A DNA stretch of 64,000 nucleotides from Hyphomicrobiales bacterium (lineage in GTDB: Bacteria > Pseudomonadota > Alphaproteobacteria > Rhizobiales > MH13), in NCBI GenBank assembly GCA_017642935.1, contig JAEPOK010000001.1, forward strand, positions 1,471,192-1,535,191, written 5' to 3'. Below, in pieces: positions 16,395 through 26,691 of the stretch. The translations under genes and the position numbers were made by a program. The notes beneath the pieces are model-generated. The model was not told where the DNA came from. It saw only the letters and a list, made by a program, of their open reading frames with translations, and did no database searches. Numbering within the stretch: position 1 is the stretch's first letter; each line of letters starts with the position of its first letter.

Positions 16395-17981
16395 CTATTC
16401 CCATTCGATGGTGCCGGGCGGTTTGCTGGTTACATCATAGACCACGCGGTTGACGCCCTTTACCTCGTTGATGATGCGGGTGGCGGTGTTGGCCAGAAAC
16501 TGCATGTCGTAGTGATAAAAGTCCGCCGTCATGCCATCGACGGAGGTTACGGCGCGCAGGGCAAGTACGAAATCATAGGTCCGGCCATCGCCCATCACGC
16601 CGACGGTTTGCACCGGTAAGAGCACCGCAAAGGCTTGCCAGATGGCGTCGTAAAGTCCGGCGTTGCGGATTTCTTCCAGATAAATCGCATCGGCTTTGCG
16701 CAGGATATCCAGCTTCTCAGGGGTGATGCCGCCTGGGCAGCGAATGGCGAGGCCCGGCCCCGGAAAAGGGTGCCGGCCAACGAAGCTTTCCGGCAAGCCA
16801 AGTTCGCGGCCAAGCTTGCGGACCTCATCCTTGAACAATTCACGCAAGGGCTCGACGAGGCCCATGTTCATGCGCTCGGGCAACCCGCCGACGTTATGGT
16901 GGCTCTTGATGGTGACCGATGGGCCGCCGGTGAAGGACACGCTTTCAATCACATCCGGATAGAGCGTGCCTTGGGCGAGGAAGTCTGCGCCGCCCAGTTT
17001 CTTGGCTTCGGCCTCAAACGTCTCGATGAAGAGGCGGCCAATGATTTTGCGTTTCTCCTCGGGGTCGGAAACGCCTTCCAGCTCACCGATGAAAAGATCG
17101 CTGGCATCCACATGCACCAGAGGAATGTTGTACTGGCCGCGGAACATGCCGACCACTTCGTCTGCCTCATTGAGGCGCATCAGGCCGTGATCGACGAAAA
17201 TGCAGGTGAGCTGCTCGCCGATCGCCTCGTGAATCAGAACGGCTGCCACGGAAGAATCCACACCGCCCGACAGGCCGCAGATCACGCGTTTGTCGCCTAC
17301 CTGCTCGCGGATACGGCGGATCGCTTCGTCACGAAACGCCCCCATTGACCAATCGCCCTCAACGCCAGTGATCTTATGCACAAAGTTGGCAAGCAGCTTC
17401 GCGCCATCGGGCGTGTGCACCACTTCGGGATGAAACATCACGCCGTAGAATTGGCGCTCTTCATCGGAATAGGCGGCGAACGGGGCGCCGGGCGACGTCG
17501 CCAACACGTCGAATCCGTCGGGCAAGTCGATCACACGATCGCCATGGCTCATCCACACCTCGTGCCGGGTGCCGACGTCCCAAACGCCGTCGAATAGCGG
17601 CGAGGCCTTGTGCACTTCAACAAAGGCCCTGCCGAACTCGCGGTGGTCGGACCCTTCGGCTTTGCCGCCATTTTGAATGCACATCGCCATCTGGCCATAG
17701 CAAATGCCAAGCACCGGCACGCCAAGATCAAACACACGTTGCGGCGCCCTCGGGCTGCCGATATCGCTTGTCGATGCCGGGCCTCCCGACAGGATCACCG
17801 CAACAGGATTGAGACGGTCAATGGCAGCATCGGCAGATTGGAAGGGAACGATTTCAGAATAGACACCCGCTTCGCGGATGCGGCGGGCGATCAGCTGGGT
17901 CACCTGACTGCCGAAATCGACGATAAGAACCGTCGCGTGGTCCTGCGCCTGGGGCACATCGTTTTGGGGGGTGTTTTGCAT
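16395..17981 (-). CDS. guaA: GMP synthase (glutamine-hydrolysing)
   Basis: About 528 residues from the ATG at 17981; a TTG two codons upstream is possible. The amidotransferase domain has [20 protein letters not shown] and the nucleophile cysteine in LGICYGQM (about residue 94). The ATP-pyrophosphatase P-loop [12 protein letters not shown] is near residue 240. The C-terminal dimerisation domain ends in [11 protein letters not shown], the invariant GuaA terminus. It converts XMP to GMP. It is not adjacent to guaB, which lies 5 kb away on the same strand. Confidence 0.98.
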   Translation of the reverse strand: MQNTPQNDVPQAQDHATVLIVDFGSQVTQLIARRIREAGVYSEIVPFQSADAAIDRLNPVAVILSGGPASTSDIGSPRAPQRVFDLGVPVLGICYGQMAMCIQNGGKAEGSDHREFGRAFVEVHKASPLFDGVWDVGTRHEVWMSHGDRVIDLPDGFDVLATSPGAPFAAYSDEERQFYGVMFHPEVVHTPDGAKLLANFVHKITGVEGDWSMGAFRDEAIRRIREQVGDKRVICGLSGGVDSSVAAVLIHEAIGEQLTCIFVDHGLMRLNEADEVVGMFRGQYNIPLVHVDASDLFIGELEGVSDPEEKRKIIGRLFIETFEAEAKKLGGADFLAQGTLYPDVIESVSFTGGPSVTIKSHHNVGGLPERMNMGLVEPLRELFKDEVRKLGRELGLPESFVGRHPFPGPGLAIRCPGGITPEKLDILRKADAIYLEEIRNAGLYDAIWQAFAVLLPVQTVGVMGDGRTYDFVLALRAVTSVDGMTADFYHYDMQFLANTATRIINEVKGVNRVVYDVTSKPPGTIEWE

Positions 17982-18086
17982 CGCCAAGCTTTAGAGCCGC
18001 GTTGCGACACGATCAATCCTCGCGCGGAATTAGCGGTGGAGGAGTTGAGACCCATGCAAACGCCCGGCAAGCACTCAAGACTCCGG

Positions 18087-18545
18087 CTACGCTTTGCTCT
18101 TCAGGGCAAGCCGCGCTGCCTTATCCAGAGCTTGCAGGAACCGTGAGCGATCGGCCTTGGAGAACGGCCTCCCGCCGCCTTGCTGAAAAGGGTTGGCAGC
18201 GCGAATGTCCTGCATCAGGTCGCGCGTCGCCAAGCGTTCGCCAATATTGGCTGTGTTCAGCTCTTGCCCGTCATGCTGCAGAACCTGGGCGCCGGCCTTG
18301 ACGCACCGGTCCGCCAGCGGGACGTCGCCGGTGATCACGACATCGCCCGAACCACACTCGGCAGCGATCCATTGATCGGCCACATCGGGTCCTTCGGCGA
18401 CGATTTGAAGCGAGACAAGCGGATTCCGTGGTGGCCGTATGCCGCCATTGCAGACAAGGACCACCGGTATGCCTAGTCGCGTTGCTACGCGCTCCACCTC
18501 ATCTTTGACGGGGCAGGCATCGGCGTCGACGTAAAAGGTGGTCAA
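18087..18545 (-). CDS. YaiI/YqxD family protein (DUF188)
   Basis: 152 residues if translation begins at the TTG at 18545, giving the canonical N-terminus [21 protein letters not shown] longer frame to 18611 adds unlikely residues. Conserved segments are [34 protein letters not shown] and the C-terminal [34 protein letters not shown]. The fold is PIN-like and no function is firmly established for the family. The length matches other members. Confidence 0.88.
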   Translation of the reverse strand: MTTFYVDADACPVKDEVERVATRLGIPVVLVCNGGIRPPRNPLVSLQIVAEGPDVADQWIAAECGSGDVVITGDVPLADRCVKAGAQVLQHDGQELNTANIGERLATRDLMQDIRAANPFQQGGGRPFSKADRSRFLQALDKAARLALKSKA

Positions 18546-18734
18546 TGTGCAGTATCCAAGTATTGAGGGCGCACGCCGTGTCCAAAACACCGCAAACCCC
18601 GGATTTTGCACCGTGCGAGGCGCAAAAGCTGCCGAAATGGTGTATTTTCGTTAAGCCTATTGGCGCAAAAGCAATGTTTAGCGATGACACACGGATTCTC
18701 AAAGCGCCATCAGCCAAGATCAGCAGGATAGACC

Positions 18735-19883
18735 ATGACTTTGACACGTCGCACCGTAGGCCTTGGACTGCTAACCACCGCTCTTGCCGGCTGCGCCAGC
18801 GGCGGTCTTATTGACGCCTACAGCTATGCCAGCACCGAGTTGGCCAACGACCTACGGCCAACGCCCAACGCAGCCTACGATGCCTGGGTAACCGCCTTCC
18901 GGGCACGCGCGCGAAGCCAAGGCATCAGCGAGGCAACGTTGGAGGCAGGTTTCGCCAATGCCGGCTTTCTGCCTGGCGTCGTCAGTCGAGATCGTAACCA
19001 GACCGAGTTCACCCGCACCCTTGAGGATTATCTGGCGATTGCCGCCTCCGACGAGCGCGTGCGCAATGGACGCGCCGCTTTCCAAACCCACCGCAGCAAG
19101 CTGCAACGCTTGGAAGCGACCTACGGAGTGGATGCGGAAATCATCACTGCCATCTGGGGCCTTGAGAGCTCCTATGGCGATCGGCGCGGCAACATCCCCG
19201 TGATCTCGTCCACCTCGACATTGGCCTTTGATGGCCGTCGCGGACGGTTTTTTGAGCGACAGCTTATGGCCGCGCTGCGGATCATCGAGAATGGCGACAT
19301 TCCAGCACCGTTGTTGACCGGCAGTTGGGCGGGCGCCATGGGGCACACCCAATTCATTCCAACGTCCTATGAGGCCTATGCCGTTGATTTCACTGGCGAC
19401 GGCCGCCGCGACATCTGGTCCGACGACCCCAGCGATGCGCTGGCATCTGCCGCCGCCTATCTGCAACAGAATGGCTGGACGCCTGGCACCCCCTGGGGTC
19501 GTGAGGTGACGGGAAGCGGCGGCGGTGGGGATATCATCCAGCCACAGGCCGGCGGCCCGCGCTTTGCTGTCACGAGCAATTTCAACGTCATCAAACGCTA
19601 CAACAACTCCAACTCCTATGCGATTGGGGTCGGGCACCTCGCCGACCGGATTGCTGGTGGCGGGCCGCTGCAAACGCCGTTTCCACCGGATGCCAACGGG
19701 CTGACGAAAGACGACCGCAAAGAACTGCAAGAACGGTTGACCGCTTTAGGCTTTGATACCGACGGCGTTGATGGCGTGATCGGCACCAATTCTAGGGCGG
19801 CCATCAGCGCCTATCAGCGCAGCCAGGGCCTCCCCGTTACCGGCGACCCGTCACTGGACCTGCTGCGCCGCCTGCGTTCCTGA
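18735..19883 (+). CDS. Lytic murein transglycosylase, MltB family, with peptidoglycan-binding domain
   Basis: 382 residues and a probable lipoprotein: the N-terminus RRTVGLGLLTTALAGCASGG has the lipobox LAGC at about residues 18-21. The SLT_2/MltB catalytic domain spans about 45-300, with the catalytic glutamate in AIWGLESSYGDRRGN (about residue 141) and GSWAGAMGHTQFIPTSYEAYAVDFTGDGRRD. A PG_binding_1 domain follows at about 320-380 (LQERLTALGFDTDGVDGVIGTNSRAAISAYQRS). It cleaves the glycan strand to form 1,6-anhydro-muropeptides at the outer membrane inner face. Confidence 0.93.
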   Translation: MTLTRRTVGLGLLTTALAGCASGGLIDAYSYASTELANDLRPTPNAAYDAWVTAFRARARSQGISEATLEAGFANAGFLPGVVSRDRNQTEFTRTLEDYLAIAASDERVRNGRAAFQTHRSKLQRLEATYGVDAEIITAIWGLESSYGDRRGNIPVISSTSTLAFDGRRGRFFERQLMAALRIIENGDIPAPLLTGSWAGAMGHTQFIPTSYEAYAVDFTGDGRRDIWSDDPSDALASAAAYLQQNGWTPGTPWGREVTGSGGGGDIIQPQAGGPRFAVTSNFNVIKRYNNSNSYAIGVGHLADRIAGGGPLQTPFPPDANGLTKDDRKELQERLTALGFDTDGVDGVIGTNSRAAISAYQRSQGLPVTGDPSLDLLRRLRS

Positions 19884-19938
19884 CGAGTTTTTGCACGACC
19901 ATCTGACGACGTTCAGGCCATGATAGGATTGCGCGCTG

Positions 19939-20376
19939 TCAGAGCTCGACCATGGCATCGAGCAAGGCCTCTAGCTCTGCCAATCTGTCTTTGCCCAAAC
20001 GCTGCTCGAAGGCCGACGTCAGCTCGCCTTTGATCCGGTCGGCGTCTGCCAACGCGCTGTGGCCTTTATCGGTCAGTTCGACCAACCGACCACGCTTGTC
20101 CTGCGGATCGACGCTGCGCTGCAAAACCCCTTGCCGTTCCAGGCCATCGAGCATCTGCTGCAGCGCCTGCTTGGTCCATCCGGTTGTGTTGAGCAGGTCC
20201 GATTGACGGCAGCCCTGACGGGGAATGTGGCCGATCAAGGTGGCCCGCGCCTGCGTGAACCAGTCATGGCCAGCGGCATTCATCTCCCCCACGAACATTT
20301 GCAGCCAAGCGTCGTAGGCCCGGTGTAACCGGATGCCGAGATGCCCGGGCAGCGTTGTGGGTTCTTTTTTAGTCAA
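19939..20376 (-). CDS. MarR family transcriptional regulator
   Basis: 145 residues with a TTG start at 20376. The winged helix lies at about residues 50-110 (QSDLLNTTGWTKQALQQMLDGLERQGVLQRSVDPQDKRGRLVELTDKG). It includes the DKRGR wing typical of MarR proteins, which bind palindromes and respond to small aromatic or oxidising ligands. The start codon lies inside one of two matching palindromes (20371-20387), so self-repression is likely. It is divergent from a small unknown gene, its probable target. Confidence 0.9.
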   Translation of the reverse strand: MTKKEPTTLPGHLGIRLHRAYDAWLQMFVGEMNAAGHDWFTQARATLIGHIPRQGCRQSDLLNTTGWTKQALQQMLDGLERQGVLQRSVDPQDKRGRLVELTDKGHSALADADRIKGELTSAFEQRLGKDRLAELEALLDAMVEL

Positions 20377-20387
20377 CTAACTTGACT
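20371..20387. promoter_or_regulatory. MarR operator 1, overlapping the regulator start codon
   Basis: Palindrome AGTCAACTAACTTGACT: arms AGTCAA and TTGACT with a 5-base centre. It covers the TTG start codon of the marR-type gene (20374-20376). The right arm, TTGACT at 20382-20387, could also be the -35 box of the rightward promoter, with TACGAT at 20404-20409 as -10 (16-base spacing). Confidence 0.7.
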
Positions 20388-20415
20388 TTCTTGGCGATCT
20401 CCATACGATCCATAT

Positions 20416-20432
20416 AGTCAATATTATTGACT
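20416..20432. promoter_or_regulatory. MarR operator 2
   Basis: Perfect palindrome AGTCAATATTATTGACT, sharing the AGTCAA/TTGACT outer arms with the site at 20371-20387. The two centres are 45 bases apart. It lies between the proposed -10 box and the start of the small gene at 20457, in the right place for repression. Confidence 0.75.
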
Positions 20433-20456
20433 AACTCAATGGAACGGAGAAATGCG

Positions 20457-20780
20457 ATGGATTTCCTGACACAAACGACGATGGCCGTGATCATGGTCGG
20501 ATCAACCCACTATGTCGATATCGGCGCCCCCCAAGAGGCTGTGATTTACTATGAGAATGCATCGGCTGCGCATATGGTGTTGCCCGATGGCGCCTCGTTT
20601 TCCGGCACCTGGCGCCTTACCGACAGCGGCTATCATGTCGATTGGGTTGATGGCCCATCCGGCGACTGGCGATTGAGTTACACGCCGGGCCGCATTGGCT
20701 ATGTCGACGGCGAAGGCAAAGACCTTGGCCCGATCACACGCATCGTTTTCGGCAATGCAGAAAGCCTGCCCACCGGCTAA
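20457..20780 (+). CDS. Small protein of unknown function, probable MarR target
   Basis: 107 residues from the ATG at 20457, which has GGAG upstream. A TTG at 20427 would lie in the operator and is rejected. There is no signal peptide or membrane helix. The sequence is acidic and beta-rich with several aromatic turns (VLPDGASFSGTWRLTDSGYHVDWVDGPSGDWRL). I do not recognise the family. The divergent MarR gene and the two flanking palindromes suggest it is induced when the regulator is released. Its end overlaps the convergent nucleosidase gene by four bases. Confidence 0.75.
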   Translation: MDFLTQTTMAVIMVGSTHYVDIGAPQEAVIYYENASAAHMVLPDGASFSGTWRLTDSGYHVDWVDGPSGDWRLSYTPGRIGYVDGEGKDLGPITRIVFGNAESLPTG

Positions 20781-21418
20781 TGGACCTTGTTGGCCCCGGC
20801 TTCGAGCTGGTCTTTCAAGAGGTCGAGCGCATGGGCGAGCTTCTCGTCAACGATGTGCAGATAGTCGGCCCAATCGCCAAAATGGCGCAGTTCCTCGGCT
20901 CCGTCCGACACGCCGCGCAGACCACAAAACTCCACGCCAAAGGTCTGGCAGGCGCGCACGATCGCGAAGCTTTCCATGTCCACCAAATCGGCATCGATTG
21001 TGTCATAGACGGCGCCTGACACGATGTTCGCGCCGGTGGACAGCGTGGCGTTTGGCACCCCGTCAATGATGGGTTGCACTGGGATCGTTGCCGGCTGATC
21101 GAGGAAGGGCGTCACGCCTTTCTCAAACCCCAACGGGCTTGCGTCCATGTCGCGGTAGCTGACTGCGCTGATCTCATGGACGCTGCCCTGTTCCAGCTTG
21201 GCCGATCCGGCTGAGCCAAGCGAAACCACGAGATCGGGCAGAGGATTGACGGTCGCGAGTGCCGCGCCGATGCCGAGCGCAGCCTCCACTGGACCGACGC
21301 CGACAATGAGTGGCGGCAGGCGTTTTTGCAGCTCCACCCCATACTCCTGGTCGGTCGCCATGGCGAAGAGGATACGGGTGTTACCCCAAGTCAGTATCGG
21401 TGTTGGCGTGGCGGTCAT
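20777..21418 (-). CDS. 5'-methylthioadenosine/S-adenosylhomocysteine nucleosidase-like protein
   Basis: About 213 residues from the ATG at 21418, which overlaps the rsmB-type stop in an ATGA. It has the PNP_UDP_1 fold: IVGVGPVEAALGIGAAL near residue 37, VVSLGSAGSAKLEQGSVHEI near 65, the substrate-ribose segment ADLVDMESFAIVRACQTFGVEF and the catalytic-acid region LRGVSDGAEELRH. It probably cleaves the N-glycosidic bond of MTA, SAH or a related nucleoside to release adenine. The link with methyltransferase genes (rsmB-like, rlmE) fits SAH recycling. Specificity is inferred. Confidence 0.85.
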   Translation of the reverse strand: MTATPTPILTWGNTRILFAMATDQEYGVELQKRLPPLIVGVGPVEAALGIGAALATVNPLPDLVVSLGSAGSAKLEQGSVHEISAVSYRDMDASPLGFEKGVTPFLDQPATIPVQPIIDGVPNATLSTGANIVSGAVYDTIDADLVDMESFAIVRACQTFGVEFCGLRGVSDGAEELRHFGDWADYLHIVDEKLAHALDLLKDQLEAGANKVH

Positions 21419-22794
21419 GCGGGACCTCGTGTCAGGCAAGCGATGAAAAACCCGTCGGTTTGAGATGTTGCGGGTGTCAAGCGTAGTCCAAGAGCGCCTG
21501 TCGCAAAACCATCGGTCGCGATGGACGGCAGAGTGGCTGGCACATCATCCCGGCCCAGCGACGCGATCATCGTCTCAGCATTTTCCGCTTTGAAATCAGG
21601 ATGATCGCTCAAGAACGCGACCAGCTGATCCTCATTTTCTTCGGCGAGCAACGAACAGGTGATGTAGGCAAGCCGTCCACCAGGTTTGACGAAGGATGCA
21701 GCCTGGTTGAGCACGGTGTTCTGCTCTTCTATGCGTGTGGCGAGCGCCGTTTCCGACAGCCTCCATTTGGTGTCGGGATGGCGGCGCCAGGTGCCCGTGC
21801 CGGTGCAGGGCGCATCCACGACAACGCAATCAACGCCTTGGGAGGCGATTTCGTGCGTTGCCAGCGCATCGGGGTCAACCACTTGAATATTATGGGCTTT
21901 GGCCCGTTTGATCCGTGGCCAGATATCTTTCATCCGGCGGCGATCAATGTCGTGGGCGAAGACTTGTCCTTTGCCTCCCATGAACACCGATAGCGCCAGC
22001 GCCTTACCCCCTGCTCCGGCGCAAAGATCAAGCATGGTGCGCGGTTTGATGCCTGCGACGGCCAACTCGGCAGCAAGCTGGGACCCGGCATCCTGCACCT
22101 CGATCCAGCCCTTCTGAAAGGCTTCATCGGAGGTGATGTGCGGCGCGCGCTGAAAGCCATTCGTGGCTGGGATGCGCCGTAACAGTGGGAACTTTGGGTC
22201 GCGCTCCGTCTTGTGGCGGGCGAGCGCTTTTTCGGCCCGTTCCGGTTTGGAGGTGAACGGGTTGAGCCGCAGATCGATTGGCGCGCGGGCCGCCATCGCA
22301 CCCACTTGGCGCACCCAATCATCGCCGAAAACGCGCTCGAAAGAGGGTGTCAGCCAATCGGGACTGTTAGCCGGCGTATCGTCGCGACGAACGGCAGAAT
22401 AGTCCGGACTAAGACCAGATATCCCCGGTGTTTCGTCTGGAACAATCGGGCTTAGTCGCGATGTTTGGAGCGCCGTGCGCTCTTTGTCAGACAGAGGCGC
22501 GGGTGCGTGTGGATCACCCTCAAAATCGGGCAGGTCACCGTCGAGATAGCCAGGCAAGATCACTACCGCGGCCAAAATGGCCGCACGGGGCGAGTCGTCA
22601 TCCATTGTCGCCGCCAAAGACCGTCGATGACGCAATGCGTCATGCACCAAATTGCCGATCGCGGCGCGATCTCCGGACCCCGCAAAACGATGGGCGTTGC
22701 CCCAGTCTTTGAGCACCTGCGCGACGGGGCGACGCTGGGCCTCCAGCGTCTCCAGCACCTCCATGGCGGCAGCCAATCGGCCGGGCAGCCGCAT
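21415..22794 (-). CDS. RsmB/NOP family 16S rRNA (cytosine) methyltransferase
   Basis: 459 residues. An N-terminal helical NusB-like region (about 1-130) precedes the Rossmann methyltransferase domain. That domain has the SAM site MLDLCAGAGGKALALS, motif IV VVDAPCTGTGTWRRHPD and the catalytic cysteine in YITCSLLAEENEDQ. It transfers a methyl group from SAM to C5 of a cytosine in 16S rRNA, in E. coli RsmB C967. The gene begins two bases after guaB ends and overlaps the nucleosidase gene, so the three are probably one transcript. Confidence 0.9.
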   Translation of the reverse strand: MRLPGRLAAAMEVLETLEAQRRPVAQVLKDWGNAHRFAGSGDRAAIGNLVHDALRHRRSLAATMDDDSPRAAILAAVVILPGYLDGDLPDFEGDPHAPAPLSDKERTALQTSRLSPIVPDETPGISGLSPDYSAVRRDDTPANSPDWLTPSFERVFGDDWVRQVGAMAARAPIDLRLNPFTSKPERAEKALARHKTERDPKFPLLRRIPATNGFQRAPHITSDEAFQKGWIEVQDAGSQLAAELAVAGIKPRTMLDLCAGAGGKALALSVFMGGKGQVFAHDIDRRRMKDIWPRIKRAKAHNIQVVDPDALATHEIASQGVDCVVVDAPCTGTGTWRRHPDTKWRLSETALATRIEEQNTVLNQAASFVKPGGRLAYITCSLLAEENEDQLVAFLSDHPDFKAENAETMIASLGRDDVPATLPSIATDGFATGALGLRLTPATSQTDGFFIACLTRGPA

Positions 22795-22796
22795 CG

Positions 22797-24320
<1,524 letters not shown>

Positions 24321-24430
24321 CTATAGCAAAACCGGCAAAACGAGCCGAGTCGCGCGCCGGTGACGACCCTTACCACGCGATGGTGGAGGGTCAAGCGGGG
24401 GCGAGGCCTGCTCAACTTCCTCGGAATGGA

Positions 24431-24451
24431 TTCCTGTGACGAGCACAGGAA
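24431..24451 (-). other. Hairpin between rlmE and guaB
   Basis: Stem TTCCTGTG (24431-24438) with CACAGGAA (24444-24451) and a 5-base loop, 15 bases after the rlmE stop on the minus strand. There is no T-run, so termination would be inefficient. It may separate expression of rlmE and guaB. Confidence 0.4.
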
Positions 24452-24465
24452 GGAAGCCTCAAAAA

Positions 24466-25158
24466 TCAATACGGGCTTTGCTTAAACCCTTTGGCGAGAA
24501 CGTAAAGCTCGGGGCTTTCTTTGCGACTGGCGGGTGGTTTGACGTGCTGCACGCTCTCAAACGCGGCTTTCAGGTCGCGCAGGGCATCGCCCTCAGTACC
24601 CCCACGAAACACCTTGGACAGAAACGCCCCGCCTGGTGCGAGGTTGCGATAGGCGAAGTCTGCCGCCAGCTCGAACAAATAGGTGGTGCGCAGATGGTCG
24701 GTCTTGCGGTGACCGGTGGTTTCGGCGGCCATATCCGACAGAACCAGATTGACCGGGCGGCCCTTCATCGCCGCCATCACCTTGTCGGGCGCATCATCGT
24801 CGGTGAAATCGTCCTCCAGCAAAATCACGCCGGGGATCGGGTCCATGGGCAGCTTGTCGATACCGACAATGATCGGATCCTCTTCCATGGAGCCGACCCG
24901 TTTGGCCGCCACTTGCGCCCAGCCGCCGGGCGCGGCGCCCAGATCGATCACGGTCGTGCCGCGCTTCAGCAATTTGTGCTTGTCGTCGATTTCGATGAGC
25001 TTGAAGGCAGCGCGCGAGCGCCAGCCCTGGCGTTTGGCTTCGGCCACATAAGGATCGTTCAGCTGCCGCTCCAGCCAGCGGGCCGACGCGTTGGTACGTT
25101 TCTTCGCGGTCTTGACCTTTACGTGAAGGTCACCACGGGGATTGGTGGACTTGACCAT
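24466..25158 (-). CDS. rlmE: 23S rRNA (uridine-2'-O-)-methyltransferase
   Basis: 230 residues from the ATG at 25158; the frame stays open further upstream but overlaps the ppx gene. The FtsJ fold shows [21 protein letters not shown] motif [38 protein letters not shown] and [15 protein letters not shown]. The K-D-K-E tetrad of FtsJ enzymes is consistent with these positions. It 2'-O-methylates U2552 (E. coli numbering) in the 50S A loop. It starts nine bases after ppx, in one operon. Confidence 0.95.
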   Translation of the reverse strand: MVKSTNPRGDLHVKVKTAKKRTNASARWLERQLNDPYVAEAKRQGWRSRAAFKLIEIDDKHKLLKRGTTVIDLGAAPGGWAQVAAKRVGSMEEDPIIVGIDKLPMDPIPGVILLEDDFTDDDAPDKVMAAMKGRPVNLVLSDMAAETTGHRKTDHLRTTYLFELAADFAYRNLAPGGAFLSKVFRGGTEGDALRDLKAAFESVQHVKPPASRKESPELYVLAKGFKQSPY

Positions 25159-25166
25159 GTGACGAC

Positions 25167-26453
25167 TTAGCCTTGGGCGGGAGCGCGCTGGCCATGTGGC
25201 CGCTTGCCGCGATACCGACCACGCCGACCATTGGCGCCTCTGGGGTTGTTGCGATCGCGGCGCCAGACGCCGTCCTGCGCCATCAGCTCGACCAGCATAC
25301 CCTCGCGCAAACCGCGGTCGGCAACACGCAACCGGCCGCATGGCCATTCTCGGCGGATCGCCTCGAAAATAGCACAGCCGGCGAGCACCAAATCGGCCCG
25401 GTCGGCCCCGATGCAGGGGTTAGCGACGCGCTCATCAAACGTCATGTCGATCAATCGGTCGGTCATGGCCGTCACTTCATCGGCGCCCATCCAGGTGCCA
25501 TCGACGCGTCGGCGATCATAGCGCTCAAGGCCTAGATGTACGCCGGCTAGCGTCGTCACGGTGCCAGAGGTGCCGAGGAGGTGCACTTTGCCGCCCTGCA
25601 CGCATTGCGACATCATTTCTCGCGCAGCAAAACGCGAAATCATCTGGCGCACTTCGGCGACCATCAGCTCAAAGATCGGCCGGTCGACATATACGCCGCC
25701 AAAGCTTTCGGCCAAGGTCACCACGCCCACGGGCAGTGAGGTCCAAGCGCGTATAAAACGGTGCATATGGGCGTGGAAGCGCGGTTTGCCGCTGCGAAAA
25801 TCAAGGAAGGCCAGTTCGGTGGAACCGCCACCGATATCGAAGAGAATCACGCCATCGGCTTCACGCTCCACCAGCGTGGCGCAGCCCGACACAGCCAAAC
25901 GCGCTTCGGTTCGGCGGTCGGCGATTTCCAACGTTAGGCCGGTTTCCTTCTCCACCCGATCAATGAAGGCCTCGCCATTGGCGGCCTGACGGCAGGCTTC
26001 GGTGGCGATCAGGCGGCGACGCACGACATTGCGCGCATCCATCTTGGTGCGGCAGATGCGCAGGCCCTCGACCGCCTTGTCCATGGCTTCCAGGCTCAGT
26101 GCGCCATTGCGCGTTAGGCCTGCGCCGAGGCGCACGATACGGGAGAAACTATCGACGACGCGAAAGCCGGAGCGTGTCGGCTCAGCGATCAGCAAGCGGC
26201 AATTGTTGGTGCCCAGATCCAGCGCGGCATAGGCCGGTCGATCCGATGCAGATCTTTCGTGGGGTGGGCGTTCGTGTCGTGCGTGAGGCCGTTTGGCATG
26301 GTCGCCACGCGGCTCGGCAGCCTGCGTGTGCGCCACTGATGGCAGCAAAGGGCGATGAGATGAAGCATCGGTCGCCGGTTTGACGTCTGAATTGCCATCC
26401 ATGCGGGTGCCTGCTTCTGCAGGCGGCCCGCTTTTCGGTCCACTCTCGTCCAC
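25167..26453 (-). CDS. Ppx/GppA phosphatase family protein with disordered ends
   Basis: 428 residues. The ASKHA-fold core spans about 72-395, with [17 protein letters not shown] (phosphate 1 loop), [11 protein letters not shown] and [17 protein letters not shown] (phosphate 2 loop). Members hydrolyse polyphosphate or pppGpp. The first 70 residues are Pro/His/Arg-rich and low complexity. The last 35 are an Arg/Gly tail ([19 protein letters not shown]) that may bind nucleic acid or polyphosphate. It is followed directly by rlmE, a common alphaproteobacterial arrangement. Whether it acts as Ppx or GppA cannot be told. Confidence 0.9.
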   Translation of the reverse strand: MDESGPKSGPPAEAGTRMDGNSDVKPATDASSHRPLLPSVAHTQAAEPRGDHAKRPHARHERPPHERSASDRPAYAALDLGTNNCRLLIAEPTRSGFRVVDSFSRIVRLGAGLTRNGALSLEAMDKAVEGLRICRTKMDARNVVRRRLIATEACRQAANGEAFIDRVEKETGLTLEIADRRTEARLAVSGCATLVEREADGVILFDIGGGSTELAFLDFRSGKPRFHAHMHRFIRAWTSLPVGVVTLAESFGGVYVDRPIFELMVAEVRQMISRFAAREMMSQCVQGGKVHLLGTSGTVTTLAGVHLGLERYDRRRVDGTWMGADEVTAMTDRLIDMTFDERVANPCIGADRADLVLAGCAIFEAIRREWPCGRLRVADRGLREGMLVELMAQDGVWRRDRNNPRGANGRRGRYRGKRPHGQRAPAQG

Positions 26454-26691
26454 GTTACACCTGCCCGGCGGGTGATACGGCTTTTCGGTTGGCCGCAGGC
26501 CCGCTTGCTTGCTTTCTTCGGGGTCACACTACCGGCCAAGCCTGGCCGGATGCCCCGTGTCACTTGCTCGTCACATTAGGGATGGATGGCGATTGTGGCA
26601 ACCGAGGCGGGTGTGCGACTGGCGTGCCTCTTGTTTGGCCTGCTGGTCGTGCTACCTCATCGGCTCCCCCCTCTCTGCCAAGGCCCCCACC

